DNA of 64,000 nt from Nocardia grenadensis NBRC 108939 (GCF_001613445.1 NZ_BDCJ01000009.1:1-64000), one strand, 5' to 3'. Counted from the first letter of the stretch, positions 21,058 through 29,584 are shown. Numbers and translations are program-made. The notes: generated from the letters alone by a model not told the origin.

Positions 21058-22425
21058 ATGACTGTCGAACCGCCACTCGAGGACGATGTCACGCAACTGG
21101 CTCAGCGCGTCGAACATGCTCGAGGTCGGCTGGCCTACCAGTTCGACCCCGCCCTCACCGAGGCACTGTCGGAATCGGAGTTGCGCGCCGAACGTGATCT
21201 CGCCGAGCGCATCCGCGAACAGGAGCGGGGGCAGCGCTGGAAGGAGATCCAAGCGGTCGCCTCGGCCAACGATCGGGCCAGACAGACCACCGAGCAGATC
21301 GAGAAGGCGGATATGCGCGACCTCTTGCTCGCCCGTAAAGCCATCGCCGCTCAGCGCCGGGAGTCCAGTCCGCACGCCAAACTCGCATCGCTGTACCGGC
21401 ATCGGTCCTGGTCGTTGCGTGCGCTGGCCGGTGTGGTCGGTGCGGGGATGCTCTGGTCGGCCGTCAATGTGCAGCAGAACATCGCTCCCACCGGTGCGTC
21501 CGATCCGCTGTTCTGGTTCAGCTATCTGCTGGAAGCGATGATCAGTGTCTGCCTGATCATCATCATGATCGGCACCAACAAGGTCGCGGAGTGGGGGGTG
21601 ATCAACAACCGTAAACAGGTGGCCGCCGCCGAGATCGCGCTGCTCACCCTGACCGTCGGACTGAACACCTACCCCTATCTGAGACTCGGCGAATGGTACG
21701 ACGCCGCCGTGCACGCGGTCGCCCCGGTGATGATCGGTGTCGCGCTGCTCATCCACGACGCGGCGAGCAGTCGCTACGGTATGGCGATTCTGCGGGCCAC
21801 CGAACAAGTCCGCGTGTTGCCCGACCCGGCGGATCAGATCCGCAACAATCTGCCCCGGGTGAGCCTGCGGCTCGATCACGCGAAGCCGGCCACCGAAATT
21901 CCGGCCGTCGAATCCGAGGCCAAACCGGCCGCGCTGGAACCGGCCGGTATGAAGACATCGGGGTCCGTATCGAGCGGTCCGGCCTTCCGGTCGGACAGCA
22001 AGGGCGGTGATACGGGAAAACGCCGGTCGGGGGATCTGGCGGAGGTCACTTCCGGGTTGATCGGGCGGACCAGCTCGCTGCTCGATGAGATGGCGGCCAA
22101 TTCGCCCCTGTTCGAAGGGGATTCGGCCACCACGAAAACCGCCGATACCACCGACAAACTTCCGGTGACCAAGCCCAAGAAGCTCTCGGGGTTGGGTAAG
22201 GGTTCCGCCGACAGCGCCCGGAACGGCTCCGGGGAGGGCAAGGGCAAGTTGTCCGGAGACAAGGAGACCGACGAGTTCCTCGACGTCGTGCGCTCCTCGG
22301 ACGGCTACGACACCGGCCAGTTCCGGGTCGCCGATATTCTCGAACAGGAGCTCGCCGACCTCCAGGCGGAGCGCCGCCGGGCCCGTTCCGGCCGTGCCCG
22401 CAGCACCTCCACCAACGGGGCCTGA
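21058..22425 (+). CDS. Multi-pass membrane protein with coiled N-terminus, unknown
   Basis: 455 aa. Residues 1-110 are charged helix, rich in Glu, Arg and Gln (ERIREQERGQRWKEIQA), probably coiled coil. Four hydrophobic segments follow: LRALAGVVGAGMLW, FWFSYLLEAMISVCLIIIM, AAAEIALLTLTVGLNTYP and AAVHAVAPVMIGVALLI. The C-terminal 180 residues are disordered, Ser/Lys/Gly-rich, ending in a charged helix. The four-helix block recalls the DUF2637/Spd-type membrane proteins of actinobacterial mobile elements, but no conjugation gene is nearby and the match is not certain. The start at 21058 follows GAGGCGGGAG. Confidence 0.7.
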   Translation: MTVEPPLEDDVTQLAQRVEHARGRLAYQFDPALTEALSESELRAERDLAERIREQERGQRWKEIQAVASANDRARQTTEQIEKADMRDLLLARKAIAAQRRESSPHAKLASLYRHRSWSLRALAGVVGAGMLWSAVNVQQNIAPTGASDPLFWFSYLLEAMISVCLIIIMIGTNKVAEWGVINNRKQVAAAEIALLTLTVGLNTYPYLRLGEWYDAAVHAVAPVMIGVALLIHDAASSRYGMAILRATEQVRVLPDPADQIRNNLPRVSLRLDHAKPATEIPAVESEAKPAALEPAGMKTSGSVSSGPAFRSDSKGGDTGKRRSGDLAEVTSGLIGRTSSLLDEMAANSPLFEGDSATTKTADTTDKLPVTKPKKLSGLGKGSADSARNGSGEGKGKLSGDKETDEFLDVVRSSDGYDTGQFRVADILEQELADLQAERRRARSGRARSTSTNGA

Positions 22426-22429
22426 GCCT

Positions 22430-22462
22430 GCTGGTGACCCGCGCCTCGCACGGGTCACCAGC
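22430..22462 (+). terminator. 12-bp hairpin terminator
   Basis: GCTGGTGACCCG (22430-22441) pairs perfectly with 22451-22462 around a nine-base loop, four bases after the membrane-protein stop. No T-tract follows. Confidence 0.7.
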
Positions 22463-22516
22463 GGTGCCGCGGTCAGGGGACAGCGATACCGTGGTGGGAG
22501 ACGGTGAGGAGGCACG

Positions 22517-23011
22517 ATGACCGAGCGCAAACCCGTGGGTGTCGACTTCGAGTCCTGGGTCGATCGCAAGATCCGGGAAGCCACCGAACGCGGCGACTTC
22601 GAGAACCTCGCCGGCGCCGGTGAACCGCTACCGGGCGCCGGGAACCCCTACCACGACGAGAACGCGTGGTTACGTGACTATCTGCGTCGCGAAGGAGTGA
22701 GCGGCGACGCCATGCTGCCGCCTTCGCTGCTGCTGCGCCGTGATGTGGAGCGGTTACCGGAGGCGGTCCGCGACGCCGAGTCCGAACATGAGGTACGGGA
22801 GACGGTCGCCGAGCTCAACGGGCGCATCGTCGACTGGTTGCGGATGCCCACCGGTCCGCAGGTGCCGGTCGCGCCGGTCGACGCGGACGCGGTCGTCCGG
22901 GACTGGCGGGAGCGGGCCACCCGGGTGGCCGCGGCCCGGCGCCCGGCTATCGCCCGCCCCGGCCCCGCGCCCGGCGTGCCCTGGTGGCGCCGGATCTTTC
23001 GTGGCCGCTGA
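22517..23011 (+). CDS. DUF1992 (DnaJ-homologue C28-like) protein
   Basis: 164 aa. DFESWVDRKIREATERGDFENLAGAGEPLPGAGN followed by NAWLRDYLRREGV is the conserved DUF1992 core, found in bacteria and in the C28 subgroup of DnaJ homologues. The rest is helical with a Trp/Arg end (VPWWRRIFRGR). Function is unknown. GAGGAGGCACG precedes the ATG, and TACCGT at about 22489 is a possible -10. Confidence 0.88.
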   Translation: MTERKPVGVDFESWVDRKIREATERGDFENLAGAGEPLPGAGNPYHDENAWLRDYLRREGVSGDAMLPPSLLLRRDVERLPEAVRDAESEHEVRETVAELNGRIVDWLRMPTGPQVPVAPVDADAVVRDWRERATRVAAARRPAIARPGPAPGVPWWRRIFRGR

Positions 23012-23056
23012 GACCGAACCCGCCCGGACACCGCGGCGGTGCGGTTGTATGGAGGG

Positions 23057-23485
23057 ATGGATCCAGCGACCCTCGCCGATCGGCTCGAGATCACCGATCT
23101 GCTCACCCACTACGCCACCGCCGTCGACAGCAAGGACTGGGCGCTGTACCGGACGGTATTCACCGCCGACGCGCAGATCGACTACAGCACGGCCGGCGGT
23201 CCGGTCGGCGATGTCGACACCGTGGTGGCCCGGCTGGCCGAACAGCTGAACCTGTTCGCCCGCACCCAGCATTTCATCTCCAATATCGCGGCGGACCTCG
23301 ACGGCCATACCGCGAAGGTGCGGGCGATGTTCTTCAACCCGATGATCGTGTCCCCGGGTAAACAGTTCACCTGTGGCGGCTGGTACAACCACGACCTGAT
23401 CCGGACTCCCGACGGCTGGCGCAGCACCCGGCTGCTGGAGGAGGCCGCCTGGTTCGACGGTATCGAGGCCGCGTTCGCCCAGTAG
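23057..23485 (+). CDS. SnoaL-like (NTF2-fold) protein
   Basis: 142 aa. DRLEITDLLTHYATAVDSKDWALYRTVFTADAQIDYS is the standard opening of SnoaL_4-type proteins; HFISNIAADLDGHTAKVRAMFF and the Trp-rich GGWYNHDLIRTPDGWRSTRL strands complete the cone fold. These act as small enzymes or ligand binders; substrate unknown. ATGGAGGG just before the ATG at 23057 sets the start. Confidence 0.85.
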   Translation: MDPATLADRLEITDLLTHYATAVDSKDWALYRTVFTADAQIDYSTAGGPVGDVDTVVARLAEQLNLFARTQHFISNIAADLDGHTAKVRAMFFNPMIVSPGKQFTCGGWYNHDLIRTPDGWRSTRLLEEAAWFDGIEAAFAQ

Positions 23486-23495
23486 GCGGCCACGG

Positions 23496-24251
23496 TCAGC
23501 CGGTCAACGCGCTCTCGCTGTGCTCGCGCACATGCGTCTGTCGTGGATGCAGCTCGTACACCGCGAAGGCCGAGTGGATGACCGGCTGGGCGACATTGCG
23601 GACGCGGATACCGCCGGGTGTGGTGCCGCGTTCGCATCCGGCGTGCGCGTGCCCGTGCAGCGCCAGATCCGCCCGGTGGGTGTCGATGGGCTCACCGAGA
23701 AGATAGGAACCCAGAAACGGGTAGATCTCCCGCGGTTCCCCGTGCAGGGTGTCGCTGACGGGGGAGTAGTGGGTGAGGACCACCGTGATATCGGTGTCCA
23801 GCTCGGCCAGCGCGGTATCGAGCCGGGTGGCCAACTCCACGGTGTGCCCGGCGAACTCGCGCATCAGGTGTTCGCCGAACACGCTGGCGCATTTTCCGGC
23901 GAAACCGCCGCCGAAGCCCTTCGTCCCCGCGACACCCAGGGTGCGGTCACCGATCGTGAGCGTGGTGGCCTCACCCTCGAGGACCGTGATCCCGGCCACG
24001 GCCAGCATCTCGGTGATCTCGTCGGAGAGATCGCTGTGATGGTCGTGATTGCCCAGGACCGCGATAACCGGGACGCCGACATCGGCGAATTCCGTGGCCA
24101 CCACCTCGGCTTCGGACAGGGTCCCGTGATTGGTCAGATCACCGGCCAGCAGCAGTACATCGGCGTGTTCCGGTAGATCGCGTAGCGCGGGACGCAGCAT
24201 GCCCCGCGAATCGGTCCCCAGATGGACATCCCCCACAGCGGCGATCCGCAT
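23496..24251 (-). CDS. Metallophosphoesterase
   Basis: 251 aa. All calcineurin-type metal motifs are present: GDVHLG, LLLAGDLTNHG, VLGNHDHH, LTHYSPV and LHGHAHAG. It is a cytosolic phosphoesterase of unknown substrate. It is the last gene of a minus-strand run, 23 bases after the BON protein gene, and converges with the SnoaL-like gene. Confidence 0.92.
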   Translation of the reverse strand: MRIAAVGDVHLGTDSRGMLRPALRDLPEHADVLLLAGDLTNHGTLSEAEVVATEFADVGVPVIAVLGNHDHHSDLSDEITEMLAVAGITVLEGEATTLTIGDRTLGVAGTKGFGGGFAGKCASVFGEHLMREFAGHTVELATRLDTALAELDTDITVVLTHYSPVSDTLHGEPREIYPFLGSYLLGEPIDTHRADLALHGHAHAGCERGTTPGGIRVRNVAQPVIHSAFAVYELHPRQTHVREHSESALTG

Positions 24252-24274
24252 CGGTGCACTCCTTCCGCCCGGTG

Positions 24275-24553
24275 TCAGTCACCGAGGTTCTCGCATTCGC
24301 CCGGGCCGGGCGTTGCGGTCACGTGTACGTCGTTGTGGATCTGTGCGTCCGGGGCGATCTCGTGTACCACGTCCTCGAGCCGGCGTCGTCGCTCCGCGGT
24401 ACCCACTTCCCCGTCGAGTACCACCACGTCGCCCCGGATCCGCACCCGCACGCCCTGTTCGGCGCAGCGCGGGTCCTCGGTCAAAGCCCGGTGTAGTTCG
24501 GCGGCCAGGTACTCCGGTGGCCGGCCCGGCGGACGGTTCTGGGTTTCCGACAT
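24275..24553 (-). CDS. BON-domain-like small protein
   Basis: 92 aa. LAAELHRALTEDPRCAEQGVRVRIRGDVVVLDGEVGTAERRRRLEDVVHEIAPDAQIHNDVHV has the alpha-beta layout and VVLDGEV core of the BON domain. BON domains bind phospholipid in secreted proteins, but no signal peptide is visible, so this one is cytoplasmic. It begins directly after the nucleotidyltransferase stop. Confidence 0.75.
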   Translation of the reverse strand: MSETQNRPPGRPPEYLAAELHRALTEDPRCAEQGVRVRIRGDVVVLDGEVGTAERRRRLEDVVHEIAPDAQIHNDVHVTATPGPGECENLGD

Positions 24554-25138
24554 CTATCCGGCCTTTCCTGAGGTTCGATCATCGGCCCGGGTATCGGCGA
24601 TGCCGAGATCGTCGATCAACCCGAGGAACGCCCGCGCGTAGGGCGAATGTTCGGTCTGGACGCGCACCGACGGCCAGTCCACCTGTTCGCGAAGATCGCG
24701 GGAGATACGGAGGAGCGGGCTCAGGTCCAGCCGGTGCGCGTCGAAGACCAGCAGTTTGTCGACCAGCAGGTCGGTGCCGTGTACCACCGGCGCCATCGTC
24801 GGACCGACCCGCATGAGCTCCGCCCGGGCCAGCAGGGCATCGTCGACTTCGCGGTTGTTGGGCCGGTGGATGACATCGATGAGGGTGTCGCCGTCATAGG
24901 CCTTGGTGAGCCAATCCTCGGCCGCGTCGGCGATTCGCAGTCCCGCCCGGGCCAGTTCGCTGCGCGCCCGGCCGCAGTCGGCGGGTTTGACGAAGAGGTC
25001 GACGTCGTGATCCGAGGGTGGTCCGCCCCGGGCATAGACCGCGCAACCGCCCGCCACGGCGAAGGGGACGTCGTGGTGCGTCAGCGCATTCGCGGCTCGC
25101 GTCAGCGCATGCAGCAATTGCTGATGGGTCGGAGCCAT
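24554..25138 (-). CDS. Nucleotidyltransferase-fold protein
   Basis: 194 aa. FAVAGGCAVYARGGPPSDHDVDLFVKPAD carries the nucleotidyltransferase signature (GG-x-A then DxD), with a further Asp in TLIDVIH. It resembles AbiEii-like and kanamycin-nucleotidyltransferase-like stand-alone enzymes. There is no antitoxin-like partner beside it, so a toxin role is not supported. It lies in the middle of the minus-strand operon. Confidence 0.78.
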   Translation of the reverse strand: MAPTHQQLLHALTRAANALTHHDVPFAVAGGCAVYARGGPPSDHDVDLFVKPADCGRARSELARAGLRIADAAEDWLTKAYDGDTLIDVIHRPNNREVDDALLARAELMRVGPTMAPVVHGTDLLVDKLLVFDAHRLDLSPLLRISRDLREQVDWPSVRVQTEHSPYARAFLGLIDDLGIADTRADDRTSGKAG

Positions 25139-25170
25139 ACCGGGCGGCTACCCGGAAAAGGCGCCGCCAA

Positions 25171-25404
25171 TCAGCTCACGACCGTGATCACCAGGGCCAC
25201 CGCCACCACCACGAACGCCGCTACCAGGGCGATCGTCAGCACCACCGCCAGGACTCCGGTCGGGGGGAAGTGATGCCGCGTGGCCGGCTCCGCCGCGGAC
25301 AACCCGGATGTCTGCGGGGTATCGGGCGGTGTGGAACCCGGCGGTACTCCGCCGCCCGGTTCCAGATCGGGGGTTTCGGCGGGGTCGGGGTCCATGGACG
25401 ACAT
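25171..25404 (-). CDS. DUF6480 single-pass membrane peptide
   Basis: 77 aa. DPDPAETPDLEPGGGVPPGSTPP is the conserved opening of DUF6480 proteins of actinobacteria; a Thr/Pro linker leads to one hydrophobic helix (LAVVLTIALVAAFVVVAVALVITVV) at the C-terminus. Function unknown. It begins five bases after the CDGSH gene, with GGGAGGTAG as ribosome-binding site. Confidence 0.8.
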   Translation of the reverse strand: MSSMDPDPAETPDLEPGGGVPPGSTPPDTPQTSGLSAAEPATRHHFPPTGVLAVVLTIALVAAFVVVAVALVITVVS

Positions 25405-25409
25405 ACCTT

Positions 25410-25772
25410 CTACCTCCCTTCTCGATCATTTCCGGAGCGCCTGGCCCGGCGGCGATGGCTGGTATCGCACAGCGGGTAGCTACCGGAACGTTTGCAGGTA
25501 CACAGCGCGACCAGGAAACGGTCGGCGAGGATGCGGTCACCGTCCGGGGTAACCACCTCCAGCGGGCCCTCCACCAGCGCCGGACCCTCCGCGGTGAACG
25601 TGATTCGGCGCACCGGGTCCGCCGCATCCGGTGGGGTGGGGGCCGGGTGGGGCCGGGGATGGGGAGCGTCGTCCACCATCGCCCCGTCGTTCGCCGCGGC
25701 GGGGTCGGCGGGGCGGATCGCGGCGAGCAACTCGTCGGGACCGGCCGGTGTATCAGCGGGTTCGGTCGGCAC
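25410..25772 (-). CDS. CDGSH-type iron-sulfur protein
   Basis: 120 aa. The C-terminal motif CTCKRSGSYPLCDTSHRR supplies the three Cys and one His that hold a labile [2Fe-2S] cluster in CDGSH (mitoNEET-like) proteins. Residues 1-55 are Pro/Ala-rich and disordered. The GTG start lies 20 bases inside the end of the methyltransferase gene, so the two are coupled. It may transfer electrons or clusters to the diiron enzyme two genes upstream, which is inference. Confidence 0.85.
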   Translation of the reverse strand: MPTEPADTPAGPDELLAAIRPADPAAANDGAMVDDAPHPRPHPAPTPPDAADPVRRITFTAEGPALVEGPLEVVTPDGDRILADRFLVALCTCKRSGSYPLCDTSHRRRARRSGNDREGR

Positions 25773-26412
25773 GGATCACCACCAGTTCCTCGTGCTCTTG
25801 TTCGGGCTGGATCAGCCCGCGTTCGCGCAGCCACTCCTGCCGGCCGCGCATCACCGGCCCGAACGGGATGACGGTGCGGGCCACCACGTTCGCCTTCAGC
25901 CCGCCCGCACGCAAACGGGTGAGGGTCGCGGCGATACCCGAGACAGCGGAGTGCACGATCAGGGCGGTACCGCCGATGGCGAGCACCCGCGGCATCATCT
26001 CGCACAAGGGGTCCAGCAGATGGCGGCCGTGCCAGCCGGCGTCCCAGGCGCGCGCGGGGCCGTCCTCCGGCGGGCGGGTTTCGCTGGGTACATACGGCGG
26101 GTTGGCGACCACCACGTCGAATGTGCGGCCCTCGACCACCCGGGTGACGTCTCCGCACAGCAACTCCAGCCGCACTCCGTAGAGCCGGCTGTTGAACCAG
26201 GCCGAGGCCAGCGCGGCCCGCGACAGGTCCACCGCGGTGACCGTCGCCGCCCCCGACCGTGCGGCGTGGATCGCCAGCGCACCGGTTCCGGTGCACGCGT
26301 CCAGTACTTGCGCGTCGCGCGGTAGGGCAGCGTCGGTCATCGCCCGGGCGAGTAGCCGGGTATCCGGCTGAGGACGATAGACGCCGGGCACACGGACCAA
26401 CACCGGACTCAC
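25753..26412 (-). CDS. HemK/MTQ2-type SAM methyltransferase
   Basis: 219 aa. VLDACTGTGALAIHAAR (SAM loop) and VVANPPYVPSE (NPPY) are diagnostic of N5-glutamine or N6-adenine methyltransferases; the overall shape is that of the short HemK2/MTQ2 group, lacking the HemK N-terminal domain. The substrate may be a protein glutamine or a small molecule. The GTG at 26412 overlaps the stop of the diiron enzyme as GTGA. Confidence 0.85.
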   Translation of the reverse strand: MSPVLVRVPGVYRPQPDTRLLARAMTDAALPRDAQVLDACTGTGALAIHAARSGAATVTAVDLSRAALASAWFNSRLYGVRLELLCGDVTRVVEGRTFDVVVANPPYVPSETRPPEDGPARAWDAGWHGRHLLDPLCEMMPRVLAIGGTALIVHSAVSGIAATLTRLRAGGLKANVVARTVIPFGPVMRGRQEWLRERGLIQPEQEHEELVVIRADRTR

Positions 26413-27419
26413 CGTTCCGTCGTCCGCAGCGAGCTCTCGCCCACGCGCCAGCGGTCGAGCATCTGGTCCGCGCACCGGTCCTCGAGGAGGTCGGTCGCCT
26501 GGATGCCGAAAACCACCGATTCGGCCAGTCCGGGTTCACGGGAGAGCAGGTCGTCGAGTACCTCCCGGCGCACCACCTGTTCGTGGACGGCGTCGGCGGT
26601 CACGTGCTCGCTGTAGAACCGGACGCAGTCCGGGTGTGCGGAGAACCGCTGTAGCGCCTCGACCATCAGTTTCGAAGCCGGTGAGGAGGTGATCTCCACC
26701 GCCGCGAAGTGGCCCACGACCGCCCCTCGCAGTGAACGGCGCAGGCCGAACAGCGACATCATGTCGACCAGGGCGAGCGTGGAGGCGGGGACGACGTCCA
26801 CATAGTGCAGATAGCCGTCGGACAGGCCCGCGCCGCGCAGCAGGTCGGCGTAGAGCCGGGCGTGGATGCGGTCCCCGTGCCCGCCGCCGAACTCGTCGAA
26901 CTCGATCGCCACCAACCCGGCCTTCGCCCGGCCGCGCAGGCGGGGAATCACCCAGGCCACCGGATCGGCCTCCTTGTGGTGGTATATCGAGCGCTGGACG
27001 AAATACTCGCGTATCTGCCACCAGGAACCGTCGTCGCGCAGCCGGCCCGGGACACCGCCGGCTACCGGCACGGTGAGCAATCGCTCCAGTTCCGCGGTGA
27101 CATCGGTACCTCCGGGTACCTCGGCGCGCAGGGTGGCGAGGAACCGCCGCTCGAGCTCCGTGCGTATCCGCAGCAGCCCCGGATCCCACTCCCAGTCGGC
27201 ATCCACGCCACGGAAACCCTGATAGTGCAGCTCATAGCAGGTGTGCAGGGTCAGCTGGAAATCGTCACCGTAGGGGTCGAGGTCGTCGGGGACCTCGGGT
27301 ACCGGCCGGCCGGGCGCGTCCCGCAGCAGGGTCAGCACGGCCTCCGACAGCGGGCCGCGGGCCACGGGGAGCGGCGGCGCGGTGACGGCGGTCTCGCGCG
27401 GGGTGAGTGTTTCGACCAT
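26409..27419 (-). CDS. Haem-oxygenase-like diiron oxidase (iron-containing redox enzyme family)
   Basis: 336 aa. The helical fold carries metal-ligand candidates in IEFDEFGGGHGDRIH, GHFAAVEITSS and RFYSEHVTADAVHEQVV, as in haem-oxygenase-like diiron oxidases. Members of this superfamily include UndA, BesC and SznF, which oxidise small molecules with O2. The natural substrate here is unknown. It is the first gene of a coupled trio with the methyltransferase and CDGSH protein. The ATG at 27419 follows GAAAGGCGG; a longer upstream reading lacks a good start. Confidence 0.85.
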   Translation of the reverse strand: MVETLTPRETAVTAPPLPVARGPLSEAVLTLLRDAPGRPVPEVPDDLDPYGDDFQLTLHTCYELHYQGFRGVDADWEWDPGLLRIRTELERRFLATLRAEVPGGTDVTAELERLLTVPVAGGVPGRLRDDGSWWQIREYFVQRSIYHHKEADPVAWVIPRLRGRAKAGLVAIEFDEFGGGHGDRIHARLYADLLRGAGLSDGYLHYVDVVPASTLALVDMMSLFGLRRSLRGAVVGHFAAVEITSSPASKLMVEALQRFSAHPDCVRFYSEHVTADAVHEQVVRREVLDDLLSREPGLAESVVFGIQATDLLEDRCADQMLDRWRVGESSLRTTER

Positions 27420-27480
27420 GATCCGCCTTTCGGAGGCATCGAACTTCGGATCCGGGGAGGACAGCGGGACGCGCCGCACG

Positions 27481-28088
27481 TCACCCGGCCGGATAGGGCG
27501 CTCCGCGCAGGGCTCGGGCGAGGTGCGCCGCATTGCGGGCGGCGGTCGCGTTGGTGGAGGCGACCGCGCTGGGGACCTCGTCCAGATCCAGATAGTCGAC
27601 GCCGCTCATGGCTTCGCCGTTCCAGTAGGTCCCGCCCTGGGCGGGCAGGCTGTAGCCGATATCGTTCAGGCCCTGGAACAGGTCGGCGGTGATCTTGTGG
27701 GCGCCGTCCTCGTTTCCGACCACCGCAGTCAGGGCGACCTTGCCGAACATGGCGGGTCGTCCGGCGTCGTCGGTTTCCGACATTCGGCGTCGAGTCTTTC
27801 CAGTACGCGCTGCGCCACCGACGACATATGGCCGACCCAGGTCGGGGTCGCGAAGAGCAGGATATCCGCGCCGGTGACGCGGGCCCGGACCGCCGGCCAT
27901 TCGTCGCCGTCGCCCTCGTCGGCGCTGACGCCCGGGCGGATATCGTGATCGACGACCCGGATCACCTCGCCCGTCACATCGTGTTCCGCGAGTTCGTCGA
28001 GCACCTGCCGGGCCAGCAGATCGCTACTGGATCCGGCCGGTGAGCTCTTCAGCGAGCACACCAGCGCCACCGCGGTCAGAGAAGCCAT
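27481..28088 (-). pseudogene. Flavodoxin-like NAD(P)H oxidoreductase, frameshifted
   Basis: From the ATG at 28088 (GGCGGAGGTTCC upstream) the frame reads a flavodoxin fold: LVCSLKSSPAGSSSDLLARQV (FMN phosphate loop), ATPTWVGHMSSVAQRVLERLDAE. It leaves the family pattern at about 27785 and stops at 27729. The rest continues in another frame from 27783: SETDDAGRPAMFGKVALTAVVGNEDGAH, then YWNGEAMSGVDYLDLDEVPSAVASTNATAARNAAHLARAL. One indel therefore splits a 200-residue gene. A restart ATG lies at the break, so two polypeptides or an error in the sequence are also possible. Confidence 0.8.
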
Positions 28089-28406
28089 TCCGGAACCTCC
28101 GCCCCTGTTCGGTCGACCGGTCCGACCCGGCCCTGTGCCTGTGCGCAATAGCCGATGGCACGGGGGATAAACATCTCTATCCAGCCGCACGGTGGTGTGT
28201 ACGACAGGATATTCCGGGGTCGGCGGCGGTGTACACCGTCGGCCGACCGTGCCAGAATGGTCGGCAGGTTGAAAACATGCAGCCGATCCCGGTACCGCGT
28301 ATCCCTCGGTGCTCGGGTTCGATGAGCGGGACCGGCTCCCGTTCCGATATCCGCCCGTAGCGCGTACGCCAACCGGAAATCCCCACCAGCAAGGGATGGG
28401 ATTGAT
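28089..28406. other. Divergent intergenic region, no gene
   Basis: This 318-base gap separates the flavodoxin-like gene (minus) from the STAS gene (plus) and must hold both promoters. I searched it for the GGTTT-N15-GGGTAT sigma-F pattern; only a poor match (GGTTG, 18 bases, CGGTAC near 28266) is present. Nothing else recognised. Confidence 0.5.
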
Positions 28407-28814
28407 ATGTCGGTTACCACCGCCCGGTACCAGGTCGATCAGCAACGGAAGCGCGACCCACGACCGGTGACCACCGGCCGTATGTGGTCGCGACGTAGTA
28501 CCGAACACCCCGAATGTGTGATCGCCCGTGTCGAAGGCGAGTTGGATGCCGTAATGCACGACGAACTGCGCGATCTGCTCGAGCGGTGCCGCGCCGGCCT
28601 GTGCCACGCCGTGGTGCTCGACCTGCGTGCCACCACGTTCATGAGCATTCGCGCCGCCGTCCTCCTCACCGAAGCCAAGGCCGCCGCGTGGCGGGCCGGG
28701 GTGGAACTTCGGGTGGTCAGCGGCCGTAAGGAAGTGGAGCGGGCGCTCGAGGTCGCGGGTGTCCGGCCTCAGTTCCGGTATTTTCCGAGCCTGAGCAGCG
28801 CGCTCGCGAGCTGA
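28407..28814 (+). CDS. STAS-domain anti-sigma-factor antagonist
   Basis: 135 aa. ECVIARVEGELDAVMHDELRDLLERCRAG and AVVLDLRATTFMSIRAAVLLTEAKA are the two halves of a STAS domain; the Ser of FMSIRA sits where SpoIIAA/RsbV is phosphorylated by its kinase. About 30 N-terminal residues are extra. It most likely binds the RsbW-type protein encoded at 29743 and frees sigma factor. AGGGATGGG precedes the ATG, and a strong hairpin follows. Confidence 0.88.
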   Translation: MSVTTARYQVDQQRKRDPRPVTTGRMWSRRSTEHPECVIARVEGELDAVMHDELRDLLERCRAGLCHAVVLDLRATTFMSIRAAVLLTEAKAAAWRAGVELRVVSGRKEVERALEVAGVRPQFRYFPSLSSALAS

Positions 28815-28833
28815 CCCGCGTTCGTCCAGGAGA

Positions 28834-28869
28834 ACACCGCCCCGGCTGCGCGCGCAGCCGGGGCGGTGT
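28834..28869 (+). terminator. 16-bp perfect hairpin terminator
   Basis: Positions 28834-28849 pair perfectly with 28854-28869 around a GCGC loop, followed by CGCTTT. It ends the STAS transcript 20 bases after its stop. Confidence 0.85.
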
Positions 28870-28903
28870 CGCTTTCCGCGCGGGAGCAGTCGATACTCGA
28901 GGC

Positions 28904-29575
28904 GTGTCGCTAGAAGACGGCGTTGTCGCCGAGGAACTACTGGACTCGATCGGAAGCGTCTCGCAGTGTGCGGGCGCCTTCCGCTTCTGGTTCGCCGACC
29001 AACGCTGGGAATGGTCGGAAGCCGTCGCCGAGATGCACGGTTACCCGGCCGCGCCGCTGACGCCCAGCACCGAGCTGCTGCTCGGCCACATGCACCCCGA
29101 TGATCGCGCCCAGGTGGCGAACGCCCTGGCGAAATCGGTGGCCGAAGAGACACCGTTCTGCAGCAGGCATCGCATAGTCGACCGCGCCGGCCGAGACAAG
29201 CAGGTGATCGTGGTGGCCGATGTGATGACCGATGAGCAGGGCACCGTCATCGGTTCCACGGGCTATTACATCGACCTCACCGAGACGCTCGCCGAAGAGC
29301 GGGAGGAGGCTCTGCACGACACACTGCCGGGTCTCTACGCGGCACGAGCGGTGATCGAGCAGGCCAAGGGCGCGTTGATGGTCGTGTACGGGATCAGTGC
29401 CGACCAGGCGTTCCGGGTGCTGATCTGGCGTTCCCAGGAGACCAACACCAAACTCCGGGCGCTGGCCGCGCAGTTGGTCGCCGAACTGCCCACGGTCGAT
29501 CACGCCGCGCCCGCACTGCGCACCGAATTCGATCATCTGCTGCTGACCGTCCACGAACGGATCGACCACACGTGA
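28904..29575 (+). CDS. PAS-ANTAR regulator
   Basis: 223 aa. Residues about 20-125 are a PAS domain (FRFWFADQRWEWSEAVAEMHGYP, MHPDDRAQVANAL, GSTGYYIDLTET). Residues about 140-200 are an ANTAR domain (ARAVIEQAKGALMVVYGISADQAFRVLIWRSQETNTKLRALAAQLV), which in other proteins binds paired hairpins in nascent RNA and prevents termination. It sits between the STAS gene and rsbW-sigF and probably belongs to the same stress circuit. GTG start. Confidence 0.9.
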   Translation: MSLEDGVVAEELLDSIGSVSQCAGAFRFWFADQRWEWSEAVAEMHGYPAAPLTPSTELLLGHMHPDDRAQVANALAKSVAEETPFCSRHRIVDRAGRDKQVIVVADVMTDEQGTVIGSTGYYIDLTETLAEEREEALHDTLPGLYAARAVIEQAKGALMVVYGISADQAFRVLIWRSQETNTKLRALAAQLVAELPTVDHAAPALRTEFDHLLLTVHERIDHT

Positions 29576-29584
29576 ACTGGGCGG

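Noticed and set aside
24554..25404. Nucleotidyltransferase plus small membrane peptide as a toxin-antitoxin pair
   Set aside because: The small protein is DUF6480, a common stand-alone membrane peptide, and the gene order does not match AbiE-type or MNT/HEPN pairs.
27481..28088. Programmed frameshifting in the flavodoxin-like gene
   Set aside because: No slippery heptamer or strong downstream structure is seen at 27785; a simple indel explains the data better.
28240..28300. A sigma-F-type promoter before the STAS gene
   Set aside because: The best candidate (GGTTG, 18-base gap, CGGTAC) fails in both boxes and in spacing.
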